A model generated the notes under the pieces. That model saw only the letters and a list, made by a program, of their open reading frames with translations, did not search any database and was not told the DNA's origin. A DNA stretch of 64,000 nt from UMGS1696 sp964463375 (GTDB lineage: Bacteria > Bacillota > Clostridia > Oscillospirales > CAG-272), in NCBI GenBank assembly GCA_964463375.1, contig CAYXBQ010000008.1, positions 1 through 64,000 on the forward strand. Direction: 5' to 3'. How positions within the stretch are numbered: the first letter of the stretch is position 1; each line of letters starts with the position of its first letter. Made by a program: the position numbers and the translations under genes. Positions 24,971 to 34,236 of this stretch are shown piece by piece.

Positions 24971-26408
24971 TCCGGCTGCGTTGTCCCCTCTGCCGGAGGA
25001 AAAGTGGCAGTTTGACAGTGCATTTTCTGCCAAGCGTGCCTGTACCAATGCGCTGGATCTGGTACACCGGCTGTCCGACTACGACGAAGAGGCTGTGACC
25101 GGTTATCGTGCCTTCCAGAACGATGCACGGAACGAGATGATGCGGGAGGACATCACCCAGGGGGAGCTGGAAGCCCTGTACCTACAGATCCAGGAACGCT
25201 CCCGCACGCTGACCCTGAAGCAGGGAGACGTGGCACGGGTGTATATCACCACGGATTATGACCAATACACAGTGGATCGCAGCTACCGCTCCTGCCGACT
25301 GGGCTTTGTACCGGCTGTGGGAGAGGCGGGGGAGGCACTGTCCATGACCGAATGCCAGATCCGGTTGCGGGGGAACAGCACCGCCGGCGGTCCCAAATTT
25401 CCCTATGCCATCAAGCTGTCGGAAAGCGAGAGCCTCTTTGGTATGGGCAAGGGCAAACGCTGGAATCTATTGGCCAATCTCCACGACAAGACCATGCTCC
25501 GCAATACCATAGGACTACGGCTGGCAGACGAGCTGGGTGCGCCCTACACGCCAAAGACCAAGATCGTGGAGGTGTATTTCAACGGCAAGTACCAGGGCAC
25601 CTACGATCTGGTGGAAGCGATCACCGACAAGAAGACCCGTGTGGACATCGATGTGACGGCCCATGAATGTATTTTGGAGATCGATGCAAACCGGGACGAC
25701 GGCAGCTACTATCTGGTGACACCCATGGGGATGCGGTTCAAGGTGGATAAGCCGGAGGACGTGTCGGAGGAGATGCAGGCGTGGCTGGATACATTTTTAG
25801 CCGAAGCAGAAACCGCGCTGCTGGAAGGACATGGTGCCGACTACTTTGATCTGGATTCCTTTGTGAATGTGTACCTGACGCTGGAGGTGACCAAGAATCT
25901 GGACAGCAACAGCTTTTCCACCCGGTATTTCATCAAGGGAAACAAGATCTATGCCGGTCCGGTGTGGGATTTCGATCTGTCCTCCGGCAATGTGTCCCCC
26001 TATGTGGATGAGGAAGGGTACAAGATATACCTGAACATCGAAGGGCGGGGCGACGACAGTGGGGACAGTGCCCATGGCCTTTGGAACCGGCAGGGGTGGT
26101 TTGCAGCGTTGTTCACCCACGAAGCCGACTTTGCCAACATGGTCGCCGCTCGATACACCGAAATGCGGCCGCTGTTTGAGAATATCTACAAGGACAACGA
26201 GCTGGGGCGAAGCTGGATCGGCGGCTGGCAGGACAAGTACGGTACCGCATTCCGGCGCAACTACGACGAGGGCGGCTGGGATATGTATGGTCGGTATTCG
26301 CCCTACCACATGGAGCCCACGCTGGACTATGACGAAAACGTGCAGTTCCTCGTCGATTGGTTCGAGGATCGTCTGACATGGTTGGATGGGGTGTACTACA
26401 TAGGTTGA
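24714..26408 (+). CDS. CotH-kinase-family lipoprotein
   Basis: About 564 aa. The CotH domain is clear: CQIRLRGNSTAGGPKFPYAI, then LFGMGKGKRWNLLANLHDKT and VEVYFNGKYQGTYDLVE, then WDFDLSSGN. CotH of Bacillus is a spore-coat protein kinase; many gut Clostridia carry secreted relatives with other roles. The N-terminus is odd: about 45 Arg-rich residues precede a hydrophobic stretch ending in the lipobox LLLGCQS. The ATG at 24714 has GGGAGGAAGACT directly upstream. The first 257 bp overlap the ABC gene in a different frame. An internal ATG at 24861 would trim most of the overlap but has no ribosome site. Confidence 0.85.
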   Translation: MLDRECRKIIRQWEDHRSPEQSRLWGWEDRRWIGCPCRRTESVRRDRRWLTMVLLGLLMGSLLLGCQSRGENSETSLPETTLTTADPAALSPLPEEKWQFDSAFSAKRACTNALDLVHRLSDYDEEAVTGYRAFQNDARNEMMREDITQGELEALYLQIQERSRTLTLKQGDVARVYITTDYDQYTVDRSYRSCRLGFVPAVGEAGEALSMTECQIRLRGNSTAGGPKFPYAIKLSESESLFGMGKGKRWNLLANLHDKTMLRNTIGLRLADELGAPYTPKTKIVEVYFNGKYQGTYDLVEAITDKKTRVDIDVTAHECILEIDANRDDGSYYLVTPMGMRFKVDKPEDVSEEMQAWLDTFLAEAETALLEGHGADYFDLDSFVNVYLTLEVTKNLDSNSFSTRYFIKGNKIYAGPVWDFDLSSGNVSPYVDEEGYKIYLNIEGRGDDSGDSAHGLWNRQGWFAALFTHEADFANMVAARYTEMRPLFENIYKDNELGRSWIGGWQDKYGTAFRRNYDEGGWDMYGRYSPYHMEPTLDYDENVQFLVDWFEDRLTWLDGVYYIG

Positions 26409-26413
26409 GCCGG

Positions 26414-26444
26414 AAAAGAAGGGTGCAGAAATGTGCCCTTTTTC
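26414..26444 (+). terminator. Terminator after the CotH-like gene
   Basis: AAGAAGGGTGC pairs with GTGCCCTTTTTC (two G-T wobbles) just after the stop codon, ahead of the GH10 promoter. Confidence 0.6.
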
Positions 26445-26456
26445 TGTGCGATTTTG

Positions 26457-26485
26457 TTGACAAATCCGGCAAAATATGCTATACT
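26457..26485 (+). promoter_or_regulatory. Promoter of the GH10 gene
   Basis: TTGACA (26457-26462), 17-bp spacer, TATACT (26480-26485), 50 bp before the start codon; extended -35 TTGACAAATCCGG. Confidence 0.88.
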
Positions 26486-26535
26486 GTTGCCAACGATCAA
26501 AAACCAATTGTGAGAAAATCACAAAGGAGGCCAAT

Positions 26536-27882
26536 ATGAGCAGAACCGATACGATCCTTGCCAATTTTCGGCGGGAGGAAGATCTGATCCGAGATAGACT
26601 GGACGATGGGATCCGGCATCACAGAATGGGACACGGCAAGGTACAGGTCGTGGACGAAAACGGCAAGCCGGTAGCCGGTGCCAAGCTGCATCTCAATTTG
26701 AAAGATCACGACTTCAAGATGGGTGCCAACATCTTCATGCTGGACGAATTTGAGAACGAAGAAAAGAACGCCACCTACAAGAAGCTGTTCCCACAGGTAT
26801 TCAACCTGGCTACCGTGCCGTTCTATTGGAGCGACCTGGAGCCGGAGGAAGGCAAGCCCCGTTTTGCTGCCGATTCTCCCAAGGTATACCGCAGACCCGC
26901 ACCGGACCTGTGTGTTGACTATTGTAAAGAGGTCGGCATCACGCCCAAGTGCCACTGCCTGAACTACGACCAGTGGACACCCCTTTGGGCACCGGACAGC
27001 ATCACGGGCATCAAGCGTGCCATGGACAAGCGGATCCGAGAATGCGCCGAACGGTATCGGGACGTGATCCCCAGCTGGGAAGTCACCAACGAGCTGTACT
27101 GCGGCAAGTACGACACCTATTCGCAGAATCGCAAGAGCAGCCAGCTTTTCACCGCCCGGGACGTTATGGAATGGAGCTTCAACACCGCCAGACGCTACCT
27201 GCCCAACAACGAGCTGATCATCAATGAGGCCTCCCACGCCTGGACCAGCCTGTTCACGTGGCAGAGAGGTCCGTACTATCAGCAGATCGAACGTGCGCTG
27301 GACAAGGGTACGCCCATTGATGCCGTAGGTATGCAGTTCCATATGTTCTGCCGTGCCGAGAACGAGGAGAGAGACACCAAGCCCTACTACACCCCCTCGC
27401 ACCTGTACAACGTCATGGACACCTACGCCAAGCTGGGGCTGCCCATGCAGATCACGGAGATCACCATCCCCTGCTACACCGATCTGCCGGAAGACGAGGA
27501 GCTGCAAGCCGAAGTCCTGCGGTATTTGATGGAGATCTGGTTCTCCCATCCGGCCATGGAAGCGGCGATCTACTGGAACTTAGTGGACGGCTACGCGGCC
27601 TTTGCCCCCCAGGGCGACATGAAAGCCGGTGAGAACTACTTCCGTGCCGGACTTTGCCGATTCGACATGACACCCAAGCCGGCGTACTATATGTTACGCA
27701 AGCTGTTCCACGAGACCTGGCACACCGAGGTGGATGTGGTGACGGACGAAGGCGGTTGGGCAAGCTGGAACGGTTTCTGGGGCAAATACGGCTGCACCAT
27801 CGCCAATGCCGACAAGACCACCGAAACGACCGTACACCTGACCAAGGACAGCGGCAACAATTTCCGGGTCATCTCGAAATAA
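26536..27882 (+). CDS. Endo-1,4-beta-xylanase-type glycoside hydrolase, family GH10, cytoplasmic
   Basis: A 448-aa enzyme. A short N-terminal beta-domain (GKVQVVDENGKPVAGAKL) precedes a GH10 TIM barrel. The acid/base Glu lies in SWEVTNELY (about residue 181-186) and the nucleophile in QITEITIP (about 306); AVGMQFHMF upstream of the latter is also typical. No signal peptide or lipobox, so the enzyme should act on imported xylo-oligosaccharides. AAAGGAGG precedes ATG 26536. It has its own promoter and is followed by a terminator, hence monocistronic. Confidence 0.92.
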   Translation: MSRTDTILANFRREEDLIRDRLDDGIRHHRMGHGKVQVVDENGKPVAGAKLHLNLKDHDFKMGANIFMLDEFENEEKNATYKKLFPQVFNLATVPFYWSDLEPEEGKPRFAADSPKVYRRPAPDLCVDYCKEVGITPKCHCLNYDQWTPLWAPDSITGIKRAMDKRIRECAERYRDVIPSWEVTNELYCGKYDTYSQNRKSSQLFTARDVMEWSFNTARRYLPNNELIINEASHAWTSLFTWQRGPYYQQIERALDKGTPIDAVGMQFHMFCRAENEERDTKPYYTPSHLYNVMDTYAKLGLPMQITEITIPCYTDLPEDEELQAEVLRYLMEIWFSHPAMEAAIYWNLVDGYAAFAPQGDMKAGENYFRAGLCRFDMTPKPAYYMLRKLFHETWHTEVDVVTDEGGWASWNGFWGKYGCTIANADKTTETTVHLTKDSGNNFRVISK

Positions 27883-27896
27883 TTACTGAATAGAAT

Positions 27897-27932
27897 AAAA
27901 AAGGACAGGTCACAGAGGGCTTGTCCTTTTTT
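27897..27932 (+). terminator. Terminator after the GH10 gene
   Basis: AAAAAAGGACA pairs with TGTCCTTTTTT, 15 bp after the stop codon. Confidence 0.85.
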
Positions 27933-27941
27933 GTTCCAACG

Positions 27942-27993
27942 AAAAAACCACGCTGGCAGTTTTTCCTTCGAAATTCCGTCGGGCGTGGTTTTT
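27942..27993 (-). terminator. Terminator of the ABC-DUF1854-ABC operon
   Basis: Minus-strand AAAACCACGC and GCGTGGTTTTTT flank a loop of about 30 nt, 8 bp after the operon's last stop codon. Confidence 0.7.
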
Positions 27994-28000
27994 GTATCGT

Positions 28001-30274
28001 TTATTTTGCGGCAGCTACGGGTTCTGCGGCTTTCTTTTTCTTGGCAAAACCGGAGCCCTGCCGCTGTGCCATAACCAGCTTCCAGTAGAAGCCCTTCAGA
28101 TCCAGCAGCTCCTGGTGTGTACCGCATTCCACCAGATGGCCCTTGTCCAGCACGATCAGTCGGTCTGCGTTCCGCAGGGTGGACAGTCTGTGGGCGATGG
28201 CAAAGGTGGTACGGTCCTTAGACAGCTTGTTGATGGCATCCTGGATCAGCTTTTCGGTCTCGGTGTCCAGAGCAGCTGTTGCCTCGTCCAGGATCAGGAT
28301 CTTCGGGTTGTGGATCAGCGCACGGGCAATGGCGACTCTCTGCCGCTCCCCACCGGACAGGGAATATCCCTTTTCGCCGACCATGGTGTTGTAGCCCTCG
28401 GGCAGGTTCACGATAAAGTCGTGGGCATTGGCCATCTTGGCAGCCGCCACCACTTCTTCATCGGAGGCCAGGGGCTTGGCGTACTTGATGTTGTCTCGGA
28501 TGGAACCGGAGAACAGGTGGGTCTCCTGCAATACGACACCGATCTGTGAACGGAGCGCATTCTGGGAGATGTCCTTGATGTTTACGTCGTCGATGCAGAT
28601 CTCGCCTTCGTTCACGTCGTACAGACGCATGAGCAGGTTGATCAGCGTGGTCTTACCACAGCCGGAGTGGCCCACGATACCGATCATTTCGCCCTTCTTG
28701 ACTTCCAGGTCGATGTTTTGCAGCACCGGGTTGTAGGAGTCATAGCCGAAGGTCACATTCTTGATGGACACATCCCCCTCGATGTCGATATCGATAGGCA
28801 GCCCAATATCGGATACCTCCGGTTCTTCCTCCAGGATCTCCAGCACCTTACCCAGAGAGGTGAGGAACGCAGATACCTGACGGGGGATGAACGTGATGGT
28901 GATCAGAGGCCCATAGATGATGTTGGCGTAGGAGTTGAACTGGTGCAGGTCACCGTAGTTCATGGCACCGGTGAACAGCTTGTAGTTCCCGTAGAACAGG
29001 ATCAGGTAGGAACCAAAGCGCACCACAAAGCTCAGCAGGGGGAACACGGTATCGTACAGCTTGGCGTTGGATTCGTTCTGGATAGCGGCTGCATCGGTCT
29101 TGTCGTTGAACTTGACGATCTCCCGCTCCTCGTTACCAAAGGTCTTGACCACACGGATACCGTTCAGGATGTCCTGTAGGAACAGGTTCACGTGGTAGCC
29201 GAGGATCCAGCCCTTCCGGTTCCGACGCTGCATGGTATCCCAGAACTTGTACACCAGGAACACTACCAACGGAATGGGCACGAATACGAACAAGCTCATG
29301 ACCGGGTCCAGGATCAGCAGGAACACCAGTGCCAGCACGAAGGAGGCACCCATGGAGAACAGGGACGGCAGCTGGCCGGTCATAAAGCCCTGTACCACGT
29401 TTACGTCCCCGGTGATACGACCCATCAGGTCACCGGTGGATTTCTTTTGGATAGAGGCGATAGACAAGGTCTGGATCTTTTCGTACAGCAGCGTCCGCAT
29501 CATCAGGGTGAACTTGTTACCGGAGATGGCAGACAGGCGGCTCTGGATCACGCCGATGGCACGCTGGAACAGATCGATGGATACGATGGCGACAAAGATC
29601 AGCAGAAATGCCTGCAAATTGGGGTCGGAGAGGGAGATGCCCTCTTTGTAGATAGACTTGTTGGTCAGATAATCGTTTACGGCGATCTTCTGGATGGCCG
29701 GCAGGATGAACTGGATGGCCAGGGTGAAGAAGGACACAAACAGCGGGAAGAACAGCATGAGCCGCATACCTTTGGTCAGGGCCCAGAGCTTTTTGTATAC
29801 TTCCTTGGTGTCACGGCAGAAGGGGCAGACGGTGGTGCCGGCTACGAAGGGACGACCGCACTTGGGGCAGAACCGCTCTCGTTCGTCGTTGGTCACAGGC
29901 TCACCGGGGGCTTCCTTGTTGCGCAGCTTTTCGGCCAGGGCTTCACAGGCGTTCACCAGCACGGAATACCGGGACAGGTTACGGCCGGACAGGAAGCGGC
30001 AGACCAAGGTGGTGATCCCATCGATGCACGCATAGAAGGCACAGTTGCCGTACAGGACTTCTGTGGAGAACACGGTGCAGCGGGAGAGATCGATGGTGGA
30101 CAGGACTTTGCCGTCTAAGAGGCAGTAGATGTGCTTATCGGTAACGACCGTCCAGCCCGCCACAAAGCGATCCTCATACATGTTGAAGGGAACGCAGTAC
30201 ATTCTCTTTTCACCGGCAGATACAGACTGATAAGCAGCCTCGTCCACCTGTGGCAGATCGTACATGAGTTTCAT
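28001..30274 (-). CDS. ABC exporter with N-terminal PH-like region and zinc ribbon (DUF1854-associated)
   Basis: 757 aa. Residues 1-125 form a beta-rich region of PH/GRAM-like appearance (alternating strands such as WTVVTDKHIYCLLDGKVLSTI), followed by a zinc ribbon CPKCGRPFVAGTTVCPFC (about 135-152). Then come six transmembrane helices and an ATPase domain (Walker A GHSGCGKTT, signature LSGGERQRVAIARAL, Walker B ILILDEATAALD). It is the third gene of a cassette with a DUF1854 protein and a second ABC exporter and probably pairs with that exporter. Start 30274 follows GGAGG at 9 nt. Substrate unknown. Related cassettes are known beside cyanophycin genes in other phyla. Confidence 0.88.
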   Translation of the reverse strand: MKLMYDLPQVDEAAYQSVSAGEKRMYCVPFNMYEDRFVAGWTVVTDKHIYCLLDGKVLSTIDLSRCTVFSTEVLYGNCAFYACIDGITTLVCRFLSGRNLSRYSVLVNACEALAEKLRNKEAPGEPVTNDERERFCPKCGRPFVAGTTVCPFCRDTKEVYKKLWALTKGMRLMLFFPLFVSFFTLAIQFILPAIQKIAVNDYLTNKSIYKEGISLSDPNLQAFLLIFVAIVSIDLFQRAIGVIQSRLSAISGNKFTLMMRTLLYEKIQTLSIASIQKKSTGDLMGRITGDVNVVQGFMTGQLPSLFSMGASFVLALVFLLILDPVMSLFVFVPIPLVVFLVYKFWDTMQRRNRKGWILGYHVNLFLQDILNGIRVVKTFGNEEREIVKFNDKTDAAAIQNESNAKLYDTVFPLLSFVVRFGSYLILFYGNYKLFTGAMNYGDLHQFNSYANIIYGPLITITFIPRQVSAFLTSLGKVLEILEEEPEVSDIGLPIDIDIEGDVSIKNVTFGYDSYNPVLQNIDLEVKKGEMIGIVGHSGCGKTTLINLLMRLYDVNEGEICIDDVNIKDISQNALRSQIGVVLQETHLFSGSIRDNIKYAKPLASDEEVVAAAKMANAHDFIVNLPEGYNTMVGEKGYSLSGGERQRVAIARALIHNPKILILDEATAALDTETEKLIQDAINKLSKDRTTFAIAHRLSTLRNADRLIVLDKGHLVECGTHQELLDLKGFYWKLVMAQRQGSGFAKKKKAAEPVAAAK

Positions 30275-30328
30275 GGGTTTTATACCTCCATTGGGAGAAA
30301 AGTAAGAGGGTAGAGTTGTTCGTTACAC

Positions 30329-31012
30329 TTAGATGTAGATCTCGATGACCTTGTAGCTCTGGCGATCCAGGGCCTCGGGATTGGGGATCAGGAAGCAGTT
30401 ACCGTCCATATCGGCGATGAGGATACGGCCGTCCTCTAACTTCCGGATGTTGGAGAAGGGGTTGTTCAGCACGAAGGAAACGTGTCCGGCGCTGGTATCT
30501 GCTTCCCAGTAGCAGTAGCCGAACTTTTCCTTAGCGGCCGTGATCTTCTTGATCTCCGGGGTGAAGTACCGCAGCTCCAGCTCGGCATTCAGCAGATCAA
30601 CGGTGGCCTTGTCGAACACATTGATGTTCCGGATCATGCCGATCTCCGAACCACGTCCCTTTTTCCGGGAGTCCGGTTCTCGTACAGACAGGAACTCATC
30701 GGGTGCGGAAACGGGGAAGGAACGACGGATGACCACCCGCTCGAATTCCTCTGTTTCTCCCTCGGCGTTGATGATCTTTAGGGAGATCAGTCCACCGGTG
30801 GAGGCAGAGAACCAGGCGTTGTCCGGGGTCAGCGCAATGGATTCCCGGTGCTTGAACAGCTCGTCCGGGTTCACCTCTTCCTCGTCGTCCTCGTCTTCGG
30901 CGGCATCCTCTGCTGCTTTATCGGTCTTTTTCAGCTCTTCCTTTTTGTTTTCTACCTTTGCCTCGACCTTTTTGTTTTCCGCCTTGGCAGTGGTCTTTTC
31001 GTTAGTACTCAT
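30329..31012 (-). CDS. DUF1854 family protein with Lys/Glu-rich N-terminus
   Basis: 227 aa. The C-terminal about 130 residues match DUF1854 (PF08909): LLNAELELRYFTPEIKKI, the GYCYWEADTSAGHVSFVL block and DGRILIADMDGNCFLIP. DUF1854 proteins are found between paired ABC exporters and are named cyanophycin-metabolism-associated in some genomes, but their activity is unknown. The first 50 residues here are almost only Lys, Glu, Ala and Asp, likely a disordered or coiled tail. GAGGTAATATAT precedes ATG 31012. It is 49 bp from the upstream and 54 bp from the downstream ABC gene. Confidence 0.85.
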   Translation of the reverse strand: MSTNEKTTAKAENKKVEAKVENKKEELKKTDKAAEDAAEDEDDEEEVNPDELFKHRESIALTPDNAWFSASTGGLISLKIINAEGETEEFERVVIRRSFPVSAPDEFLSVREPDSRKKGRGSEIGMIRNINVFDKATVDLLNAELELRYFTPEIKKITAAKEKFGYCYWEADTSAGHVSFVLNNPFSNIRKLEDGRILIADMDGNCFLIPNPEALDRQSYKVIEIYI

Positions 31013-31061
31013 ATATATTACCTCAAATGCCTCTCGATCGTGCGTTCACAGCTCTGTGTGA

Positions 31062-33461
31062 TCACATGCCGGAGAGTACCTTCTTCATAGCTTCGGATTG
31101 CAGCATGTACAGCTTGTAGTACACGCCCTTCTTGGCCATCAGCTCTTCGGGCGTACCGGATTCGGCGATCTCCCCGTTTTCGATGGCGAACAGCTTGTTG
31201 CAGTCCTTCAGAGTGGACAGACGGTGGGCGATGGAGATGCAGGTGCGTCCCTTGATCAGCTTGGCCAGTGCATCGCTGATGAGCCGCTCGGTCTCGGTAT
31301 CCATAGCAGCGGTGGCTTCGTCCAGGATCAAGATGGAGGGAGACATGAGCAGTGCTCTGGCAATGGAAACTCTCTGGCGTTCCCCACCGGACAGGGAGCG
31401 GGAACCCGTACCCACTTCGGTCTCGTAGCCTTCCGGCATCCGCACGATGAAGTCATGGGCATTGGCAGCCTTTGCCGCAGCGATGACCTCTTCCATGGTG
31501 GCATCCGGACGGGCATAGCGGATATTGTCGGCGATGGTGCCACGGAACAGGAAGATCTCCTGAGACACGATGGCGATGTTCCGACGCAGGCAGGACAGCT
31601 TGATCTTCCGGATATCCACGCCGTCGATGGTGATGGTACCGGAAATGGTGTCGTACATACGGGTGATCAGGTTGGCAATGGTGCTCTTACCGGAACCGGT
31701 ATGACCGACCAGCCCTACGTTGTCCCCGGCGGCTACCTGGATGTTCACATCCTTCAGGATGGGCCGGTTGGGATTGTAGTGGAAGTTGACGTTCTTGAAT
31801 TCGATCTCGCCCTTGAATTCGGGGATGTCCACGGCTTCCTTGTCGTCCATGATGTCGGGCACCATGTCTAAGATCTCGAACATACGCTGTGCGGCGTTCA
31901 TAACGTCTGTGATCTGGTTGGTGAAGGTGGAGTAGAATTGCAGAGGGCCAAAGATCATGCCGATGTAGCCCAGGTAGGTGGTGAAGTCACCGTAGGTCAT
32001 ATCCATACCCATGACGGACAGACCGCCGTAGCCCCAGATCATCTGAGAGGACATACCGATCAGCAGGCTGACGATGGGGAAAATGGTCAGGGTGGTGATG
32101 TTCACCCGCAGGTTGGCATCGTACAGCTTATGGGAGTAGCCGTAGAACCGGTTGGTCTCCTCGGCTTCCTTGGCAAAGGCCTTGACCACGCGGACACCGT
32201 TCAGAGAGTCGCCCAGCATGGAGTTCAGGGAAGACGAAGCGCGCCACTGCTTGGAGTACATTCTCCACAGCTTGGGCAGCATGACCCGGAAGATCACGAT
32301 GATGATCGGCACAGGCACGAACACCATCAGGGTCATTTTCCAGTTTAAGTAGAACAGGAAGATGGTAAGGCCGATCAGGTTCACGGTATTGACGATGAAG
32401 TTGGGCAGACCGTCGATGTAGAAGGACTGGATCCGCTCGGCATCGTAGTTGACACGGCTGATCAGTCTACCGGTGGAGTTGTCGTTGAAGTACCGCAGAG
32501 ACAGGTGGAGCATACAGTCGAAGACCTTTTGCTTCATATTCTTGGTCATGCGGGTGGACAGATGTGCGTTTGCCCGGTTTTGCAGGATGCTCACGCCCAG
32601 AGATAAGAGCGCCAGTCCCACGATCACGGACAGGACGATAAACAGCTTGGTCAGGGTGTGCCAGTCGCCGTCCGCATCGATGACCCGGTCGTACAGGATC
32701 TGCCCGTTGATGATCGGGCTGACCAGGGAGATGGCAGAGGAGGCCAGCATAAAGCACATAACGGTGACCACCTGCAGCTTGAAGGGTTTGAGAAAGCCCA
32801 GCAGTCTGCCGATCAGGTCGCCCTTTTTGGAACAGTTGGTGCAGATCCGGCGGTACTGGTTTTCGTATCGCTTGCCGCACTTGGGACATTTGTGGTTGAA
32901 CTGCTCGAAGATCTGGTCTTCCTCCGTCACCTCGTCCCCCCGGTAGATCCGTTCCACGATGTCCCGGAAGGCAAACAGTCTTTGTCTCTTGGAGTTGGTG
33001 CAGTACCCCACGATCTCCGTGACGGCATCCTTGTTCCATTCCTCCAGAGCCTTTTCTTCTTGATCCCGTTCCATACCGGTGGTATCGGGGCGGGGCGTGT
33101 CGTGCTTCAGCATCAGCAGCCGGTTGGAGGACATAAAGGTGTCCACCACCATGTCGGAGAAGGTCTCAAAGGAGAATTCATCTAAGACCTTCACGAACTG
33201 GGCCGGGGGCGTTTTGCCGAAGTGCTCGAAGTTGTCATGGGCATGACTTTTCATGGATTGGCTGGATTTGGGGATCGAGTCCGGGTCAGCCAGCAGACGG
33301 ATGAGCGATTTCTTTTGGGGATCGTAGATCAGCCAGCTTTCACCGAAATTCCCATCGAAATCCAGATCCATCTGCAGTGCCACCGACAGATCCTCCGGGG
33401 AGCGGCCGAAGTCCACAAGTGCGCGGGCAGCCGCTTCAGATAAATTGTCTAACGGAAGCAT
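31062..33461 (-). CDS. ABC exporter with N-terminal unknown domain and zinc ribbon (DUF1854-associated)
   Basis: 799 aa. Residues 1-190 form a soluble domain of unknown type (FDGNFGESWLIYDPQKKSL with strands and helices), followed by CPKCGKRYENQYRRICTNC (about 206-224). The exporter core follows: six transmembrane helices, Walker A GHTGSGKST, signature LSGGERQRVSIARALL and ILILDEATAAMD. ATG 33461 is preceded by GGAGAG; the frame open to 33662 covers the divergent promoter region. It is first gene of the cassette and likely heterodimerises with the 28001-30274 protein. Confidence 0.88.
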   Translation of the reverse strand: MLPLDNLSEAAARALVDFGRSPEDLSVALQMDLDFDGNFGESWLIYDPQKKSLIRLLADPDSIPKSSQSMKSHAHDNFEHFGKTPPAQFVKVLDEFSFETFSDMVVDTFMSSNRLLMLKHDTPRPDTTGMERDQEEKALEEWNKDAVTEIVGYCTNSKRQRLFAFRDIVERIYRGDEVTEEDQIFEQFNHKCPKCGKRYENQYRRICTNCSKKGDLIGRLLGFLKPFKLQVVTVMCFMLASSAISLVSPIINGQILYDRVIDADGDWHTLTKLFIVLSVIVGLALLSLGVSILQNRANAHLSTRMTKNMKQKVFDCMLHLSLRYFNDNSTGRLISRVNYDAERIQSFYIDGLPNFIVNTVNLIGLTIFLFYLNWKMTLMVFVPVPIIIVIFRVMLPKLWRMYSKQWRASSSLNSMLGDSLNGVRVVKAFAKEAEETNRFYGYSHKLYDANLRVNITTLTIFPIVSLLIGMSSQMIWGYGGLSVMGMDMTYGDFTTYLGYIGMIFGPLQFYSTFTNQITDVMNAAQRMFEILDMVPDIMDDKEAVDIPEFKGEIEFKNVNFHYNPNRPILKDVNIQVAAGDNVGLVGHTGSGKSTIANLITRMYDTISGTITIDGVDIRKIKLSCLRRNIAIVSQEIFLFRGTIADNIRYARPDATMEEVIAAAKAANAHDFIVRMPEGYETEVGTGSRSLSGGERQRVSIARALLMSPSILILDEATAAMDTETERLISDALAKLIKGRTCISIAHRLSTLKDCNKLFAIENGEIAESGTPEELMAKKGVYYKLYMLQSEAMKKVLSGM

Positions 33462-33543
33462 AGTTTTCTCTCCGTGCCCTCTGATATGGGGGCTTTCTCT
33501 GGTTGGATTTGCCGCTATGTGCAAAAAATTTACGGATATGTCC

Positions 33544-33572
33544 TTCACACAGAGCGACTTTTGTGCTATAAT
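33544..33572 (+). promoter_or_regulatory. Promoter upstream of the 116-aa hypothetical gene
   Basis: TTCACA (33544-33549), 17-bp spacer, TATAAT (33567-33572). It implies a 5' untranslated region of about 235 nt. Confidence 0.7.
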
Positions 33573-33645
33573 GGTTACGGACACCGGCCATGGAGCGGAA
33601 GCCATAGGACCCCCCGCCCCACGAAAAAAGGATCCGTGTCCATTT

Positions 33646-33673
33646 ATGATAGCATAAATCACAGAATATGCAA
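33646..33673 (-). promoter_or_regulatory. Candidate promoter of the ABC-DUF1854-ABC operon
   Basis: Minus-strand TTGCAT (33668-33673), 16-bp spacer, TATCAT (33646-33651). It would give overlapping divergent transcripts with the plus-strand promoter at 33544. Between 33573 and 33812 no gene is seen. Confidence 0.45.
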
Positions 33674-33812
33674 GAGAATTTCACAAATTTTTGAAATTTC
33701 GGCGATTTACACAAAAATGAACCGCCGGTTTCGTGCGAAATTGCATGCTTCTGGGAGGGGCAAAAAGACCGAAAAAACCGGGAACAAGGATACAAAGGCA
33801 GGAGTGACGACT

Positions 33813-34163
33813 ATGTTTGGCAAAAAAAAGAATCAATGGACAAAAAGTAAAAATCCGGACAGCAAGCGATACAAAAACGACCTGGCAAACTATCTGAACG
33901 GCAGGGGACTGAAGTGCGTCTGCGAAAAGATCAACGGCATCGAGGAGGTGGTGGCCAAGAAGGGCTCCATCATCCGCAAGGAAGACGAGCTGATCGTGTA
34001 TGCCAGCCAGGACATCGTGCTGCGTGCCGACGTGCTGTCGCTACAGGCCTGGGAGCTGTTGTCTCTGGAGGGGGTCGTGATCACGGCACCGGACAAGGAG
34101 CACGGCGGGGAAGAGCGCACCATCGTGGCCTACTACAGCTACTGGCGGGAGCTGGACGACTGA
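33813..34163 (+). CDS. Small conserved-looking hypothetical protein
   Basis: 116 aa, no family recognised. The N-terminus is strongly basic (MFGKKKNQWTKSKNPDSKRY), then a compact alpha/beta part with strands around ELIVYASQDIVLRAD and RTIVAYYSYW. No membrane segment or signal peptide. GGAG lies 8 nt before ATG 33813. It is 74 bp upstream of the rluA-type gene and shares its strand, so cotranscription is likely. The basic tail suggests nucleic-acid or ribosome association, which is only inference. Confidence 0.65.
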   Translation: MFGKKKNQWTKSKNPDSKRYKNDLANYLNGRGLKCVCEKINGIEEVVAKKGSIIRKEDELIVYASQDIVLRADVLSLQAWELLSLEGVVITAPDKEHGGEERTIVAYYSYWRELDD

Positions 34164-34236
34164 GCAAAAGATCCCCGGCTATGGAGCACCAAACGCCATG
34201 CTGCCGGGAGAAATACAGAAACAGAAAGAATACAGT

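Noticed and set aside
26497..27549. 350-codon minus-strand open frame
   Set aside because: Antisense to the GH10 gene, low-information sequence, no promoter.
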